Below, in pieces: positions 33,601-44,861 of a stretch of DNA of 64,000 nucleotides. Source of the DNA: Isoperla grammatica (taxonomy: Eukaryota > Arthropoda > Insecta > Plecoptera > Perlodidae); contig OX246743.1 of NCBI GenBank assembly GCA_945910005.1, positions 7,785,089-7,849,088 on the forward strand. Reading direction: 5' to 3'. A program made the position numbers and the translations under genes. Position 1 is the first letter of the stretch, and the number at the start of each line of letters is the position of its first letter. Under the pieces are notes generated by a model. That model was not told the DNA's origin. It did no database searches and was given only the letters and a program-made list of their open reading frames with translations.

Positions 33601-36600
33601 TATCACTATAACGCACGCTTCCTTATAGGCTATGTATATAATACTATAAATTGAATATTGAATGCAAAAATTTGAATAAAACATGGAACCATCTACTAAA
33701 GTCAAAGAAGATAACAATTCTTCGTTGGAAACCTGCTTCTTCAGACTAACGATATTGTGGTATATGGAAAGTTAGGAAGGAAATTACGAGGGCTGTTAAT
33801 ATGACTCAATCCCAGCATTAACCTTGAAACTGAGGGAAACCTCTGAAACTTCAGTCAGGATTGCCGGCAGCGGTATCGAACCGGTGACCTCCTGGATTAA
33901 AACCATGCGTGCTTGCATTGAGCCATCTCTTAAAGGAGATATACAATATAGCACTTCAATTTCATAAGCACTCCTAAACAAATAATTTGTTTGCACTGGT
34001 CGTCTATTTTAATTATTCCAGCTACTATTTTCAGTTTTTAAGTTAACTATAAAACGAAACGTGCATCAAGTAGCACAATGAAAGTATGAAGGTTCATTTG
34101 TCTTTGTTTATGGCATGAAGTATGAAGACAGTATTTTGGTGGAGGTGCCGGGTAAGATAGACAAACGAAAGTTCCCTAAGCACTATTCATAGTTCCCACG
34201 TGACGTCACAGCGGCCATGATTGCGACACAATTTAGGAGGACTAAATCCTAGATCATTGGCAAATACTATTCAAATTTAATAAATAAGCCTACTTTAGAA
34301 TTTAAAAAGTCAACAAGTAATACAAAAAAAAATTACCATCACCCATACCTTTGCCCATACTAATTTTATTTAAAAAAACAGGCTGGATTTTTTTTAAAGA
34401 ACTAAGAATGTATTTGTTTCACCACAACAGCCTTCAATTTGTTTTTCCATGGCAACGTCAAAGTTTGATCACAAATGTGGCCGCCACGCGCAAAGATGTG
34501 ACGTATACGTATAACCTATGAATACAGAAATATAAACCTTCTCACCCTCATCTTGCTCGCTAATTATATGTTTCCGTAACAAAATCTAAGGTTCACTCTT
34601 CATAAGTTCATTTGCATGTATATTTCATTTTACTTAGAAGACTTGTTTTGGCCTAATTGCCAATTGCAATAAGGAACTTTTTCGTGCGGTACTTATTTCA
34701 GAACTTGGGGGTCAGTCAATGACACCATGGTCCAGTACTATTTGAGGTTGCTCAGCGCCATAGTGAACATGTCATTCAATAACCTGAATAGATTCAAGGA
34801 GTTTGTAAATCAGAAATCTCTTGAGACAGTGGACATGGAGAAAATCATCTTGGAAGTAAGTAGCTACCCGAGTAAATTACTAAGTATTAATATAAAAAAT
34901 AATGTATAATATCTTTTTTTTAGTTTGTATTGAACAATGTTCTGTTTTCTTCAGTACACTAGTTGATTTTATTTTGTTATTGTGTTTAGAATCTTAATTA
35001 ATATTTTATTTTATTGGCTGCATTCATTATTGAATAATTATTGTGTGCTGGCTCAGCCGTATGATTGTGAGGCAGCGAGTTGCTGTAAACAAGTGCAAGC
35101 CTACTAGAGAGTAACTCGCGCTAGTTACTTGAGCTTGGATCTATTTAGTAAGCTACTAACTTGATCTCACCATGGCAACTAGGCTTACCTACCATTGGTT
35201 GTTGCCATGGTGAAAACAAGTTAGTAGCCGACTAAAAATGTATCCGAAGTTCAAAATAAGAAGGCTACTAACTTGTTTTCATCATGGCAACAACCAACGG
35301 AAAACCTGGTTGCCATGGTGAAAACAAGTAGATTACGAAATATTTATTCGAAGTGCATAGGCCTAATACTGGGCCTAATGGAAGACACAAACTCGGAGAG
35401 GTGTTGATACAGAAGATAGCGTTATTCATATTTTACCTTATTTGATCGTTTACACATGTTGGCAAGTGCATACGAGCAAGTTTAATAAAACTTTCAGCTG
35501 ATTGTAAATCCCGAGAAGATGACCCTGGAATACAACAGCGTCGTGGACGCCAACAGGGTGCAAACGCTGACCGAACTGGGAGTCTGTCTTACCACTCTGT
35601 CGGCGGTTGCCGATCACTTCAGTATGCCCGAAGAGGCTCGCAGGAACGGGACCCACACTACGTGCGTGCTAGAATCATTCTGTTCTGCACAGGTTGACAT
35701 TAAGAAGGGTATCTTGGTAAGTCATATCGTCATAATCGGATCAGTCTTTGGTATTATTATTGTATTTTGTATTTGATTGTTTATTGGTAATTTGTTACAT
35801 TGTTTTACACACATAGTATAAGATACATGATACTGTTTAGCCGTTTTTAGTTCGATTAATAATAGAATATTAATAATATTCAATGAAATTCAGGGGTTCG
35901 AGTACGGAGTTCACTCGCCATACGAAGTGCCCGACATGACCACGAGATTGTTTGCGGTGGAGGAAAACGGCGAACTCACCGCCAACTATAAGTACATGAC
36001 CATCGTGGCAGCGGCGTCCCTACGGAGCGAGCTCACGCCCACACAACGCCGCTGTCGCTTCTCTGACGAGGTGGAGGGCGTCGCAGAACCGCCCATCTAT
36101 TCGTACAACTTGTGCGCAATGCGTTGCCGACAGAGCGCGGCCGTCAAACTGTGCGGGTGTTCTCCATTCTTCTACAAAATGGTGGGCGGTGAGTGTTGGC
36201 ATTGGAGATTTATGATATTTTTTTTTTTTATTTATTATTTATTGACAACAGGACTCAAGTCCCACAAGTGCAATATAATATACTTAAACAATAGGTCTAA
36301 AACTAAGCTAAATAAACTAATAACTAACAACTACTAAATAAACTAGCTTGCTAACTGTACTATACTATGTACTAACTATAACTAAACCTGTGATAAAATA
36401 TAGTGAATATGTAGGTGTGCGAGTGTGAGTGTGTGTATGTGTGTGCGTGTGTGTGTGTATCTAGGCATTTACATTAGATATCGCAAGTTGTATCGCTAAT
36501 TTGTAATTTTCAACTGTGATATTGTGTATATCTATATCAATGTGTGTGTCATTGGTTAGTGTATTGTACAAATTTTGTATTCGGTTTAAACAAGAATATT

Positions 36601-38574
36601 TATGCATGTCTATACGACTTCTAGGTACGTAGAATGTAGAGTTTTTCCTAGTGGATCTCGTGGGTACATGATAGTTAATGTGTTCCAAGAGGTTGGTATC
36701 TGTAAAGTTATTGACAATTTTATAAAGAAATACTAGGTCAGTGAACTTGCGCATGAATGCCGATTCAGTGTTAGCACTCTTCCCAGAAATATATTTTTGA
36801 TGTTAATTTCCAAACTAATACAACAAAAATTTTGTTGTAAATTTGGCTAGAAAAATGGGTTTTGCTTAAAATGGTTAAATAAATGTCAGTTTTGTGGGGA
36901 TAAAATGGCCACACCGGACACAGAACAAAATTAACAAAATTCAAAAAAGATTATTTTTGAGAAATTTTGTGTAAAATGCGTTCACCAAAAATACTTGTCC
37001 CTAGCTATTGGGTTGGATCCCTCATGTATCAGCGTTGTTGTCCATAGGCTTGGCGGCCATTTGTAATGTTACTGGTCTGGCATGCGTCTCAAGCTACAAA
37101 CTACGGCTGACAAAGACTACCTGCGAATGTCTGCCACTTTGCGAGGACGTAATATTTTACTCCAACTCCATGGTTTTCAAATCTAGGTGAGTAGAACACA
37201 CATTCCCTTATACAAATACAAATACGGTTAGGGGAACAACACGCTACTCCACTTTGGCTTACAACTTTATTGCCTGTCACAACCAAATATTCCATCTTCT
37301 CAACTTCTTCCTAATATGTCTCTGGGACTGGCAGTCATTTAAAGTGTCAAAATTAAAACTGCATGCATCAATATAAGTATATGAAGTCCAGGGCAGAACA
37401 TGTGTGATACCGGTACCCTGTAACAATTCTCCTGCACTCACCCTATTATTTTCTAGCTCAATCTAATTTACGAATAAAGAGGCAACGTACGTTGATGAGA
37501 AATAATGATCAGTAACCATATTGGATTAGAAAAAATGGGTGCCGAAGAGTTTGCTAGAATAAATACTTGTTCTCACCAGCCCTTGACTTATTACATTGCA
37601 TGCTACATACAATAAATATATAGTGGACCCAAGATTACCTTACACCTGCTTTCGTCACATCCGGGGCAGTCGTAGCCAACCGGCGAACCGCCCGAGACAC
37701 ACACTCGATCGCTGATTGGCTACGAACCAGTCGCCTGTGACGAAAGCATGTGTAAGGTAGTCTTGGGACAACTATATATATATTATATATATATGAAAGG
37801 TACCCACCAGTAAGCATACAATTTATAATGCTGTAGCACAAGTGATGAAGGAAAACAATAATGCAGATCCATTAAAAGTATCCTTTCAAACATACATTGT
37901 GTCAAGAGAATATGGGGGGGGGGGGGTGGGGGGTACTCCTGGTGCTTGGAGGAGTGCTTGGGGGAGAATGTGGGGGGGGGGAATGGGTATCAAGGTAGTG
38001 AAATATGTCTGGAAACAATTTGTTTTTGTCTTAATAAATGTTCAACAAATTACTATAACTCAAGCTTGACTTTTAAGAAGTAGAGGAATGAATGTTAACA
38101 TTTAAAACAAGCCATTATGTTGCAATGTGTGTCATTTTAGGAAAGGCATGTCGGATAATCAGATAATGGCATCGGAACCTATCAAGTACCCAACTGTTGT
38201 GACTTGGAGGATATTGGAATTAACCAAATACCGGCTAAACCGTGACATTGTCTTCAGCTTTGCAGACTTGTTGGGTAAGCCATCATCCACTATGTATTAT
38301 CTATCGCAATTTGTCGTGATGCAAGTGCAATTAGATTACGACTTCAAACACATCACTTTATTATCACATTTATGAATGATATGTGTCTATAATGTGTTTT
38401 AATACAGAACTTAAGAGCTGTCACTGTGTTTCAGTATCGTTTGGTGGGACAGCTGCTCTCTTCCTTGGGTGTTCTCTTCTAAGCGGTGTAGAACTCATCT
38501 ACTTCTTCACCTTGAGGCTTGTTTGTTACTTTGTACGAGTCTACAAACAACACCGGGACCCGCGAACCACGTGA
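30644..38574 (+). CDS. DEG/ENaC (pickpocket-like) sodium channel subunit, 8 exons, 478 aa
   Basis: Exons 30644-30798, 32636-32836, 34702-34855, 35498-35716, 35894-36188, 37048-37186, 38141-38274 and 38435-38574 join in frame with consistent phases and GT-AG borders (1437 nt). The cytosolic N-terminus carries the His-Gly gating motif (H37-G38 in TTIHGLRH). Membrane segment 1 starts exon 2. The extracellular domain includes GFEYGVHSPYEVP and the Cys-rich block (CAMRC, CGCSPFFY, CECLPLCEDV). Membrane segment 2 (about 433-458) has the G-C-S selectivity filter in LGCSLLSGVE. ATG 30644 is the first Met after an in-frame stop at 30575. Such channels are plasma-membrane trimers passing Na+, gated by ligands, acid or touch; the ligand here is unknown. 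Introns hold a MITE, hairpins and a LINE fragment. Short for the family but complete. Confidence 0.93.
30777..31530 (+). repeat. Tandem array derived from the exon 1/intron 1 splice-donor junction
   Basis: Units of about 30-40 bp, also organised in a 68-bp higher-order period (31003, 31071, 31139), repeat CACTAGAACTGTGAGTATACAAAGGAGCG. The first unit overlaps the end of coding exon 1 and its real donor (CT|GTGAGT at 30798/30799). At least seven later units keep CT-GTGAGT-like sequence, and others are degraded toward 31530. Confidence 0.85.
32106..32437. repeat. Intronic inverted-repeat element
   Basis: Ends TTTGTTCGTTTGTCCTG (about 32106-32122) and its reverse complement at 32421-32437 bound about 330 bp of non-coding sequence. 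ACTCC/GGAGT motifs repeat inside. Confidence 0.55.
32465..32569. repeat. Hairpin with about 30-bp arms just upstream of channel exon 2
   Basis: CTTGTGAATGCTGACGTCATAGATG... is mirrored by ...CATCTATGACGTAGCATTCACAAG ending at 32569, with about two differences. The left arm contains a full TGACGTCA (CRE-type) palindrome. It ends 66 bp before exon 2, within reach of the splice branch region. Confidence 0.75.
33010..33504. mobile_element. MITE with GGCCGTCCATAAATGATGTCACA ends (copy 2, inverted relative to copy 1)
   Basis: Same family as 29691-30206 in opposite orientation, inside intron 2 of the channel gene. Left end GGCCGTCCATAAATGATGTCACAC, right end GTGTGACATCATTTATAAACGGCGCC (diverged). 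The inner order of G/C runs and the ATTTTTTAGTGGAGACT...GCATGCACTGCATATAATG region match copy 1 reversed. No clean target duplication seen. Confidence 0.8.
33858..33930 (-). repeat. tRNA-like sequence, probable SINE head
   Basis: On the minus strand an A-box-like TGGCTCAATGC (33925-33915) and a perfect B box GGTTCGATACC (33882-33872) are spaced as in RNA polymerase III promoters of tRNA-derived SINEs. I could not fold a convincing functional tRNA. Confidence 0.5.
34183..34532. repeat. Inverted-repeat element related to 48822-48920
   Basis: Ends near TATTCATAG/CTATGAATA. Near both ends occur GTGACGTCAC...GCGGCCATGATTGCGAC-like sequence and its inverse. The right part (about 34415-34515), reversed, is about 80% alike by eye to 48822-48920, sharing GTTGCCATGGA and GGCGGCCA. 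Located in intron 2 of the channel gene. Confidence 0.5.
35145..35335. repeat. Two consecutive imperfect palindromes around CCATGG
   Basis: Each unit runs CTACTAACTTG-(A/T)TTTCA-CCATGGCAAC...GTTGCCATGGTGAAAACAAGT-(TAGTAG), folding back on itself (about 35153-35228 and 35263-35333). They lie in intron 3 of the channel gene. Confidence 0.7.
36218..36776 (-). pseudogene. 5'-truncated LINE fragment, end of reverse transcriptase
   Basis: Minus-strand frame 36754-36461 (97 codons) has the layout of the C-terminal tail of non-LTR retrotransposon polyproteins (KFTDLVFLYKIVNN..., R-rich THR-like segment, final LAIQLAI). It is followed by a short 3' untranslated region with GT/AC repeats and an A-rich tail (T-run on plus at about 36218-36245). 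It lies in intron 5 of the channel gene and is not functional. Confidence 0.65.
37628..37767. repeat. Short MITE, 140 bp
   Basis: CCCAAGATTACCTTACACCTGCTTTCGTCACA at the left is mirrored by TGTGACGAAAGCATGTGTAAGGTAGTCTTGGG at the right, with arms of about 32 bp and 4 differences. Located in intron 6 of the channel gene, flanked on the right by an (AT)n run. Confidence 0.75.
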
Positions 38575-39290
38575 AGCAAAACTTGACATATGGCTGGCTC
38601 AGATTTATTTATATACTCTAGATTGAAGTCTGTATTATAATTTAAGCTCTGAGGGATAGTCCCGGTACTAAGCCATGAGAAATCACCAGTTTTTAATCGT
38701 ATCTCAAGAATACTACGTTACATAGAAAAAAATGAGAACACAATGCTATGGGGTTTTGCAAGCACTACAGACTACATAATAAATATTTCTAGTATTATAA
38801 TCACTAAATGGTTGTTACTTTGATTAATAATTAAAAAGCTAAATAACAACAGTCTATTGATTTCAATACTAGAAATATATTAAATATATTACTATACAGT
38901 CTGTACAGTACTTAAAATACATGGGGTGCTGTGTTCTCAATTTTAAATTCTTAGATCTGAATGAAAAATAGTTATCTCGTGCAATTGTGACGCTGGACTA
39001 TCTTTCCATCATAAGAGATCAGCACAGATTTTCACCACCTTCTAAATCATCGTTAGTCTTATCAAGTCAGAGGCCACTTTTAATTGTTGATTGGAATTGG
39101 TTTCCACGGGTCAAACAAATGAATAAAACTACTACTAGTTATTATGAGCTTTATATTATATTGCAGCTAGCTTTATGTAAGTAACCAATAATTAGTATAT
39201 TGCTAGTTTTAACCAGCACTCATTGCTTCATTGCCAATCATTTCTTAGAATTCCCTAACCTCTTAAAACCATGTTGTCTCTAAAGCCAGA
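38575..39290. other. Spacer between channel gene and coiled-coil gene
   Basis: AT-rich, no frame of note. It must contain the channel's 3' untranslated region and the promoter of the next gene. No clear TATA box or polyadenylation site could be assigned. Confidence 0.3.
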
Positions 39291-41516
39291 ATGACAAGTG
39301 TGGGCAAACGTACAGAGCTGCTGTCACATCACGAAGCGATCAACGTCGCTCTCTTAGATATCAACAAGCTACAAGAAATAGCACAACTTCATAGAGTTAT
39401 GATACCAAAGTCTCTGCTAGCAAATCTTAAACGTCACTTTACTTGCCTTGGGGTGGAACATCGAGCTCTGTTGCGCCATCTGGAACGGTACAACATCGCA
39501 AACAGGAAGCTGGCGCAACAAGTCCAGACCTGCCGGTCGCAACGGATCCTGTGCATGCAGAAGCAGGGTCAGACGGTGTTGAACGAGAGTATCGAGAGCA
39601 CCTCCATCTTGGAGAGTCAGGTCAGAGAAGTGCAAGAACGCGTAGTTGAAAACAACAAGGATATTCACCGTTTGAAACAAGAGATATGCAGCACCAGAGA
39701 AAAACGTTCTACGTATAGTAGAATGTTCGAACGTTCCGTCGACAAATTTAACGTGCTGATGGAACAAAATGGTAAGCGTCGAGAACGAGAGACGAACGCA
39801 ACTCTGCGGCTGAAAGACATTTCGAGTTGCAGCGATAGACTCATGACGGAGTTAGAGAACCTAAGGCTGGACTTGGAGGAGGAACAGCTAGAGCATGAAC
39901 AGCGCGTGATAGACTACGAAACGGGAAGGTGCGAACTATCCAATCAGCTAAGTGCAACAACGGAGAGGAACGTGCAGCTCTCAAAGTCGCTACACAAGGT
40001 GGCTTCCGAGGCCGTTGACCTTCGAGACCGGGCAGAAGGGAAGCGGGAGGAAGTGACGCGACTAGAAAGAAGCATCGCAGAGATCGCCACCGCTATCTCG
40101 CTGTTGCGTAGCCAGCGGAACAGAGAGGTCGAGGCACTGAGTCGGCTCCAAGAAGAAAACAAATACGTTTTAGAGAAAACGCAATTCATGAAGGATGAAA
40201 ACGACGAAATGGAAAGACAGCTCCTGGAGGTAACGGAGAAATTAGACGACGAAATTTACTCGATTGAGACGGAAAAGAATATAAAAGAGGAGGTGAAAAT
40301 CATACTGCACGACAAACTAGTGGAAGTCGATTTGTTGGAAGGAGCCGAGACAAAGCGTTTAGATGAATGGAAGGATAACTTCAACTCTAAGAGGGATAAA
40401 TTACAGAAACAGAGTAACAAGGTGGAAGATATGAAAAGAGCAATTGCCAACAGAAACCTGCAACTGAACCACTGCAAGGAGCTGATTTCATCATCTGAGA
40501 GAGTTCAAGAAGAACATTTGTCCAAGCTGAGTTCGGAGAGAGTTCGTGTTCAAGGCGACAGCGAAAACGCAGTCAACATTATCGGTTCCATTCGAGACGA
40601 AACCACGTCCATTCACAACGCTCACACCGCGTTTCTATCCGAAACACTCGAAACGGAGACGGCGCTAACGACAAAGCTGGCGGCCTTAAATGAGATAGGC
40701 AAGGAGTTGGAAGAAAAAGTGCGCATAGAGACAGAGAGAAAGCAAAAGCTTAGAGAGGCATGCAGCAAGCTCCAAGACTACTATCATGCAACCAAGTGCT
40801 TGCACTGTGATACCATGGAGGCACACGCAATTCGAGATAGAGTGTTGAAGGACCAAACCGAACAAACATCAACTTGCCTGCAGAGTTTGTGTCTTCAAGA
40901 AGACATGTTAATACCCATTCTTCAGGACGCAAAAGATGAGTTAAAAGCAGTAACAACTCGCCGTGAAGATATCGAGGAAACTAAAAACAAATTACTTTTC
41001 AACGTAGAATACTGTACAGGCGAAAATAAGAGTCTCCAGGAAACGTGTACATTACGTCAGAAAGAACTGGGAAGATTGCGGCGTAGCGACAGGGAGTGGA
41101 GCCATCTGGAAGCGCACTACATGATGCTAGTAGAGCAACAAGTTCTCCAGCTCAAGAGGCAGCAAAGTAGGATCAACGCAGCAAACGACGAACTAAAAGT
41201 AGCGCTGAAGAAGCTCGACGAGACGTTTGAAAAGATCGACAGACTGAGGAGGACCGCTCCCGAGCAATACGATCGACTTCGCACTGGGTGCTCACAATTG
41301 CAACGATTGGCTCTGACGCAATGCGACACTTACCAACAATTGGCAAGCGAGATACGCGACACAGAACAACAGACGGCAATGGAAGTAACGCAGTTTGAAA
41401 AACGACTCCGTCATGAGGAGGAAAAGCTAACGGCTTTGGAGACGACATTACGAGACATGTTGCTTAAGCTTGAAGTTTTTTTTGAAGGAGTGGAATACAG
41501 CTTGCAAAACGACTAG
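39291..41516 (+). CDS. Intronless coiled-coil protein, 741 aa, unidentified
   Basis: One uninterrupted frame from ATG 39291 to TAG 41516. Beyond the first 60 or so residues nearly the whole protein is charged heptad-type helix (Glu, Lys, Arg, Gln and Leu rich), with scattered Cys (CLHCDTMEAH near 510) and no transmembrane segment, kinase or zinc finger. Codon use is that of a real gene and no stop interrupts 2.2 kb, so it is very likely expressed. Length and all-helical make-up resemble ciliary or centrosomal CCDC proteins such as the CCDC175/CCDC178 type, but I see no decisive motif and do not assign a name. Lack of introns beside intron-rich neighbours suggests either a retroposed copy or an upstream non-coding first exon (an AG acceptor-like CTCTAAAGCCAG precedes the ATG). 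Confidence 0.8.
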   Translation: MTSVGKRTELLSHHEAINVALLDINKLQEIAQLHRVMIPKSLLANLKRHFTCLGVEHRALLRHLERYNIANRKLAQQVQTCRSQRILCMQKQGQTVLNESIESTSILESQVREVQERVVENNKDIHRLKQEICSTREKRSTYSRMFERSVDKFNVLMEQNGKRRERETNATLRLKDISSCSDRLMTELENLRLDLEEEQLEHEQRVIDYETGRCELSNQLSATTERNVQLSKSLHKVASEAVDLRDRAEGKREEVTRLERSIAEIATAISLLRSQRNREVEALSRLQEENKYVLEKTQFMKDENDEMERQLLEVTEKLDDEIYSIETEKNIKEEVKIILHDKLVEVDLLEGAETKRLDEWKDNFNSKRDKLQKQSNKVEDMKRAIANRNLQLNHCKELISSSERVQEEHLSKLSSERVRVQGDSENAVNIIGSIRDETTSIHNAHTAFLSETLETETALTTKLAALNEIGKELEEKVRIETERKQKLREACSKLQDYYHATKCLHCDTMEAHAIRDRVLKDQTEQTSTCLQSLCLQEDMLIPILQDAKDELKAVTTRREDIEETKNKLLFNVEYCTGENKSLQETCTLRQKELGRLRRSDREWSHLEAHYMMLVEQQVLQLKRQQSRINAANDELKVALKKLDETFEKIDRLRRTAPEQYDRLRTGCSQLQRLALTQCDTYQQLASEIRDTEQQTAMEVTQFEKRLRHEEEKLTALETTLRDMLLKLEVFFEGVEYSLQND

Positions 41517-42127
41517 TAAAGTCATGTAATGCTAAAACTTTGGTTGAGTTTATATTTTTTCCGAATTTTGTTTAAAAAATTCATGATTTAGCGGTGCTAT
41601 TATTTTTGTCTGTGTAGACCTATAATGAATAGAACTGGCAATTGTGTTACAATTTATTAACTTAGTTGTACAGAAACAACAATATAATGAGCTGAAATTA
41701 ATTTGGTACTTAAATTTGTTAATTTAAACAAGACAATTTTTGTGCATGTTTGGAAAAAGGCTAAATAGATGGCCATGAAGACTTATCAAATTGGGCAAGA
41801 TTTTGCGGTTATTTAGTGGAAGACCGGAATTTGCAATTTTCAGTGTTATCATGCCAATTTTGCATTTCATTTCCTTCCTATATTTTCAACTCATCTTGCC
41901 ACGAAATGCCAACAACAACAATTGATCAAATAAAGCAATGCATACAAAGATCAATTGACTTTGCAAGGAATGCCAGGAGGGCTGGACAGGAAGGAGCAGG
42001 AGGCTTGTTTCTATTGGTTGGCGAGACGCATGATGACATAAAAGTGTCAATGTGGGCATAAGAGAAGAAGAAGAGAGAAGACTTTGCAATCGCGAAGTTC
42101 TCGGGGTTCTATGCAATATGTCGAGAT
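41517..42127. other. Spacer downstream of the coiled-coil gene
   Basis: No gene recognised. AT-rich, with a likely 3' untranslated region for the coiled-coil gene at its left. Confidence 0.3.
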
Positions 42128-42252
42128 TAAAGTTCAGTGCACAATACCCCGGGAATGAGCTTCCCGTTCCCGGCCAATGTTAAATCACAGCGAACTTACC
42201 CGTTCCCGTTTCAAGAGCTCCTCCCAGGCGTATTGTGCACCGAGCTTTAGAA
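42128..42252. repeat. Short inverted-repeat element
   Basis: TAAAGTTCAGTGCACAATAC at the left is mirrored by GTATTGTGCACCGAGCTTTA at the right, with three CCCGTTCCCG-type motifs between. About 125 bp. Confidence 0.65.
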
Positions 42253-42495
42253 TGGCTACTGTTCCTTCACTTGTTTTTTAACTCTGTTTTTCAAGGTACA
42301 CTAGGTAACAGGCAAGTAACTCTGTATATTAAAAAATGCCAAATCCATTTTTATTTCCATAAAATATAGCTGTACTGTACATACTACAAAAAGGTATTGC
42401 AATTTGCTCGTCCAGCATACTTTAAACCTATACACATCGTTTAACAGGACATGGTAATCTAGCACAGCATTATATATTATTTAAACAGTTATTGA

Positions 42496-43567
42496 TAGGG
42501 ATGGTTGAAAATGGTGTTATCTTTTTCCAAATTTCGTTTTAATAAATCCAAATTATGGTGTTTTGTGGTGTTATTTTTTTTTAAATACAAATCGTATGTA
42601 CACGCGCGCTAAAACGGAGTTATGTAAGTAATGCATTTTTGACTTGTTGAAATCTGCTATATTATCATTTTGGAGTAGGTTAAATGTCTAATATCTACCT
42701 AATTTGTAGGTCTACATTATGTTACCTACTCAAGAAAGAGTTGATTATGCTAAGGTGAATGTAAAAAATGTCAACTTATTGACATCAACATCAAAACTTT
42801 AAAAGTTATGTAAAACAATGTTAATATTAGGCCTAGCCATATCATTATCACTCAGTGAAACAAATCATATTTGTTTCTTAGAGAATGCTGCCCCGTCAAA
42901 TATTAACATAATCGCTTATTTTGACTTACTGTACCCGTACCTGCTGTTGACGTCAACATGCATTTAGCGCTACGACTACGTAGGTTCTTGCCTTGTGGCT
43001 CGCTCGTCGCCGCGCGGTCAGCTGTTTAGCCGACCCCTTGAGCCGCACTCACTGCTACTTTCGGCATGATTTTAGGAAAATAAGATTGTACGACCCTTTC
43101 TTACCAAGAAACGAACAAGAACTGAAAGACGAAGACGTCTGTCGAGTGTCAATGACCGAGAAAAGTAGGTCAGAGGGCGGGTGGGAGGGGTAAAGAATGG
43201 TCAGCGCCGGGGTTGCAAAAAAAATTTGTGAAACATTCCTGTGGCAGGCGAAGGAAGGGATAGAAATTCGTGGGAATTTATTTTCGCCGTTTTATTTTTC
43301 ATTCAAGGAGTAGGCCTAATTCACGGAAATAATTGGAAATTGACAAAAATACAAAATGTGGCATTATTTTGGGGTGTGAAGTATTAAATATGGTCTTATT
43401 TCGCGAATAAGGGCATAATTCGTTTTATTGCCATTTTATGGTTTTATTTCGCGATTTGATTTGGACTCCTGACTAGTCATAACATGAAGAAAACGAAAAA
43501 AAAATGTGTTAAAATTGATTGTTACACTTTTCGTTTTATCGCGCATCGCGAAAAACAACCATCCCTA
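42496..43567. mobile_element. Non-autonomous hAT-type element, 1072 bp
   Basis: Starts TAGGGATGGTTG (42496), ends CAACCATCCCTA (43567), and is flanked by the perfect 8-bp duplication GTTATTGA (42488-42495 and 43568-43575). No transposase. TTATTTCGCG/CGCGAAATAA motifs repeat in its right part. Confidence 0.9.
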
Positions 43568-43759
43568 GTTATTGATTGTCAATTTAAATTAATTTTATAA
43601 TTACATAATTCGATTTCATTCGAATTTGATAATTAGTAATTAAACAAATTTAAATAGTTTTAATAATATACATAAAGCCTAGCCTAATTAGTTCTTGTTG
43701 TGACAGCTGCCTGTCTCAATTAACAGATGACAGACTTAGTCATTTACTGTTTCTGTTCT

Positions 43760-44552
43760 TTCCCCTTCATATTAACTATTAATCTATGGATTGGTTTGAA
43801 ATAAGGTTGGGCATCGACATCTATTAATCGATTAATAATCGATGTCGGTGACGATTTTCGACATCGATTTTTTTTGGTTTTAATCGATTTTTTCGTCAAT
43901 TAAATAACTAATCAATTGTCAATTTTTGTGGTTTCCTGTAAAAACGTAAATTCACTTCAACGCGATAATTTTAATTTCACATTTCAATTAATAATTGTTG
44001 TCACGGGAGAGCACCCCCCCCCCCCCCCCCCCCCCTTCCGTCCGCGTAATCTTTGAGATGGCATCGAGTAATATGCAGTCGGCAGCGCGGGCGAGGGGTT
44101 GGCGCTTGGCCGACGGAGAGGCAACGATCGCTGGGAAACGAGTCCGTGCGGGCCCGCACATACGCGGCTACTTCATTCCACCCCTCGGCAACAATATGCC
44201 TCATGTTGCAGTATTGATAGCTATTAGTGGTCGTCGAACATATGATTTGCAGCAAACAAATATTGCTCCATTTAACAGGTGACAAAGTTTTTTATTAATA
44301 ATTGATTAATTATCAATTTTAAAAAAACGATGTCAATTATTTGCGTTTCGATGTCGAAAATATTCCAACATCGCTTATTTGACATCGATTATTTGTCGTC
44401 GATGTCGATGTTGTCGATTTACATCGATGCCCAGCCTTAGTTTGAAAGAGCTCTTCTTATTAGCTACCTGAGCAAATTTTCCCTTCATATTAATTATTAA
44501 TCTATGGATTGGTTTAAAACAGCTCTTCTTATTAGTTACCTGAGTGTCTTCA
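43760..44552. repeat. Tandem host duplication, first copy split by a hAT element
   Basis: Copy 1 is 43760-43801 continued at 44448-44480; copy 2 is about 44481-44552. Both read CCCTTCATATTAA(C/T)TATTAATCTATGGATTGGTTT...GCTCTTCTTATTAG(C/T)TACCTGAG. Copy 2 therefore shows the unoccupied target site of the hAT at 43802. Confidence 0.8.
43802..44439. mobile_element. Non-autonomous hAT-type element, 638 bp
   Basis: Starts TAAGGTTGGGCATCGA (43802), ends TCGATGCCCAGCCTTA (44439), with the 8-bp duplication GTTTGAAA (43794-43801 and 44440-44447). ATCGAT-type motifs fill both subterminal regions. A poly-C run is at about 44013-44034. Overlapping 94-95 codon frames inside are poly-proline artefacts. 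Confidence 0.9.
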
Positions 44553-44861
44553 GACGGCAGCGACAGTAAGTTAGCCGTGACAGAAAACAATAAAATGAGC
44601 AATTAATAAGTGACTATACTACCGCACCGGAAAGTTTCTGATTAGATCGTGTGACCTTTTGGACAAAACAAGTGTGTTGCCAATTCTTTGAATGTGCCTT
44701 CAGACTCATATACCATGTACAAGTTGATTTATGCTTTTCGAGGACACAAAAATTGTATCAAATTCATTTCCTATCTTGAGCTTAAAATATATTAAAATTA
44801 AATCATTGAAATGCTATGCTTAAACTTTATACAATATATCACATGAATCAACGCCTGCAGT
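44553..44861. other. Spacer and likely 3' untranslated region of BLM
   Basis: AT-rich sequence downstream of the BLM stop codon (minus strand). No other feature. Confidence 0.3.

Noticed and set aside
43995..44285. Frames of 94-95 codons on both strands inside a hAT element
   Set aside because: They begin in a poly-C/G run and lack any transposase feature.
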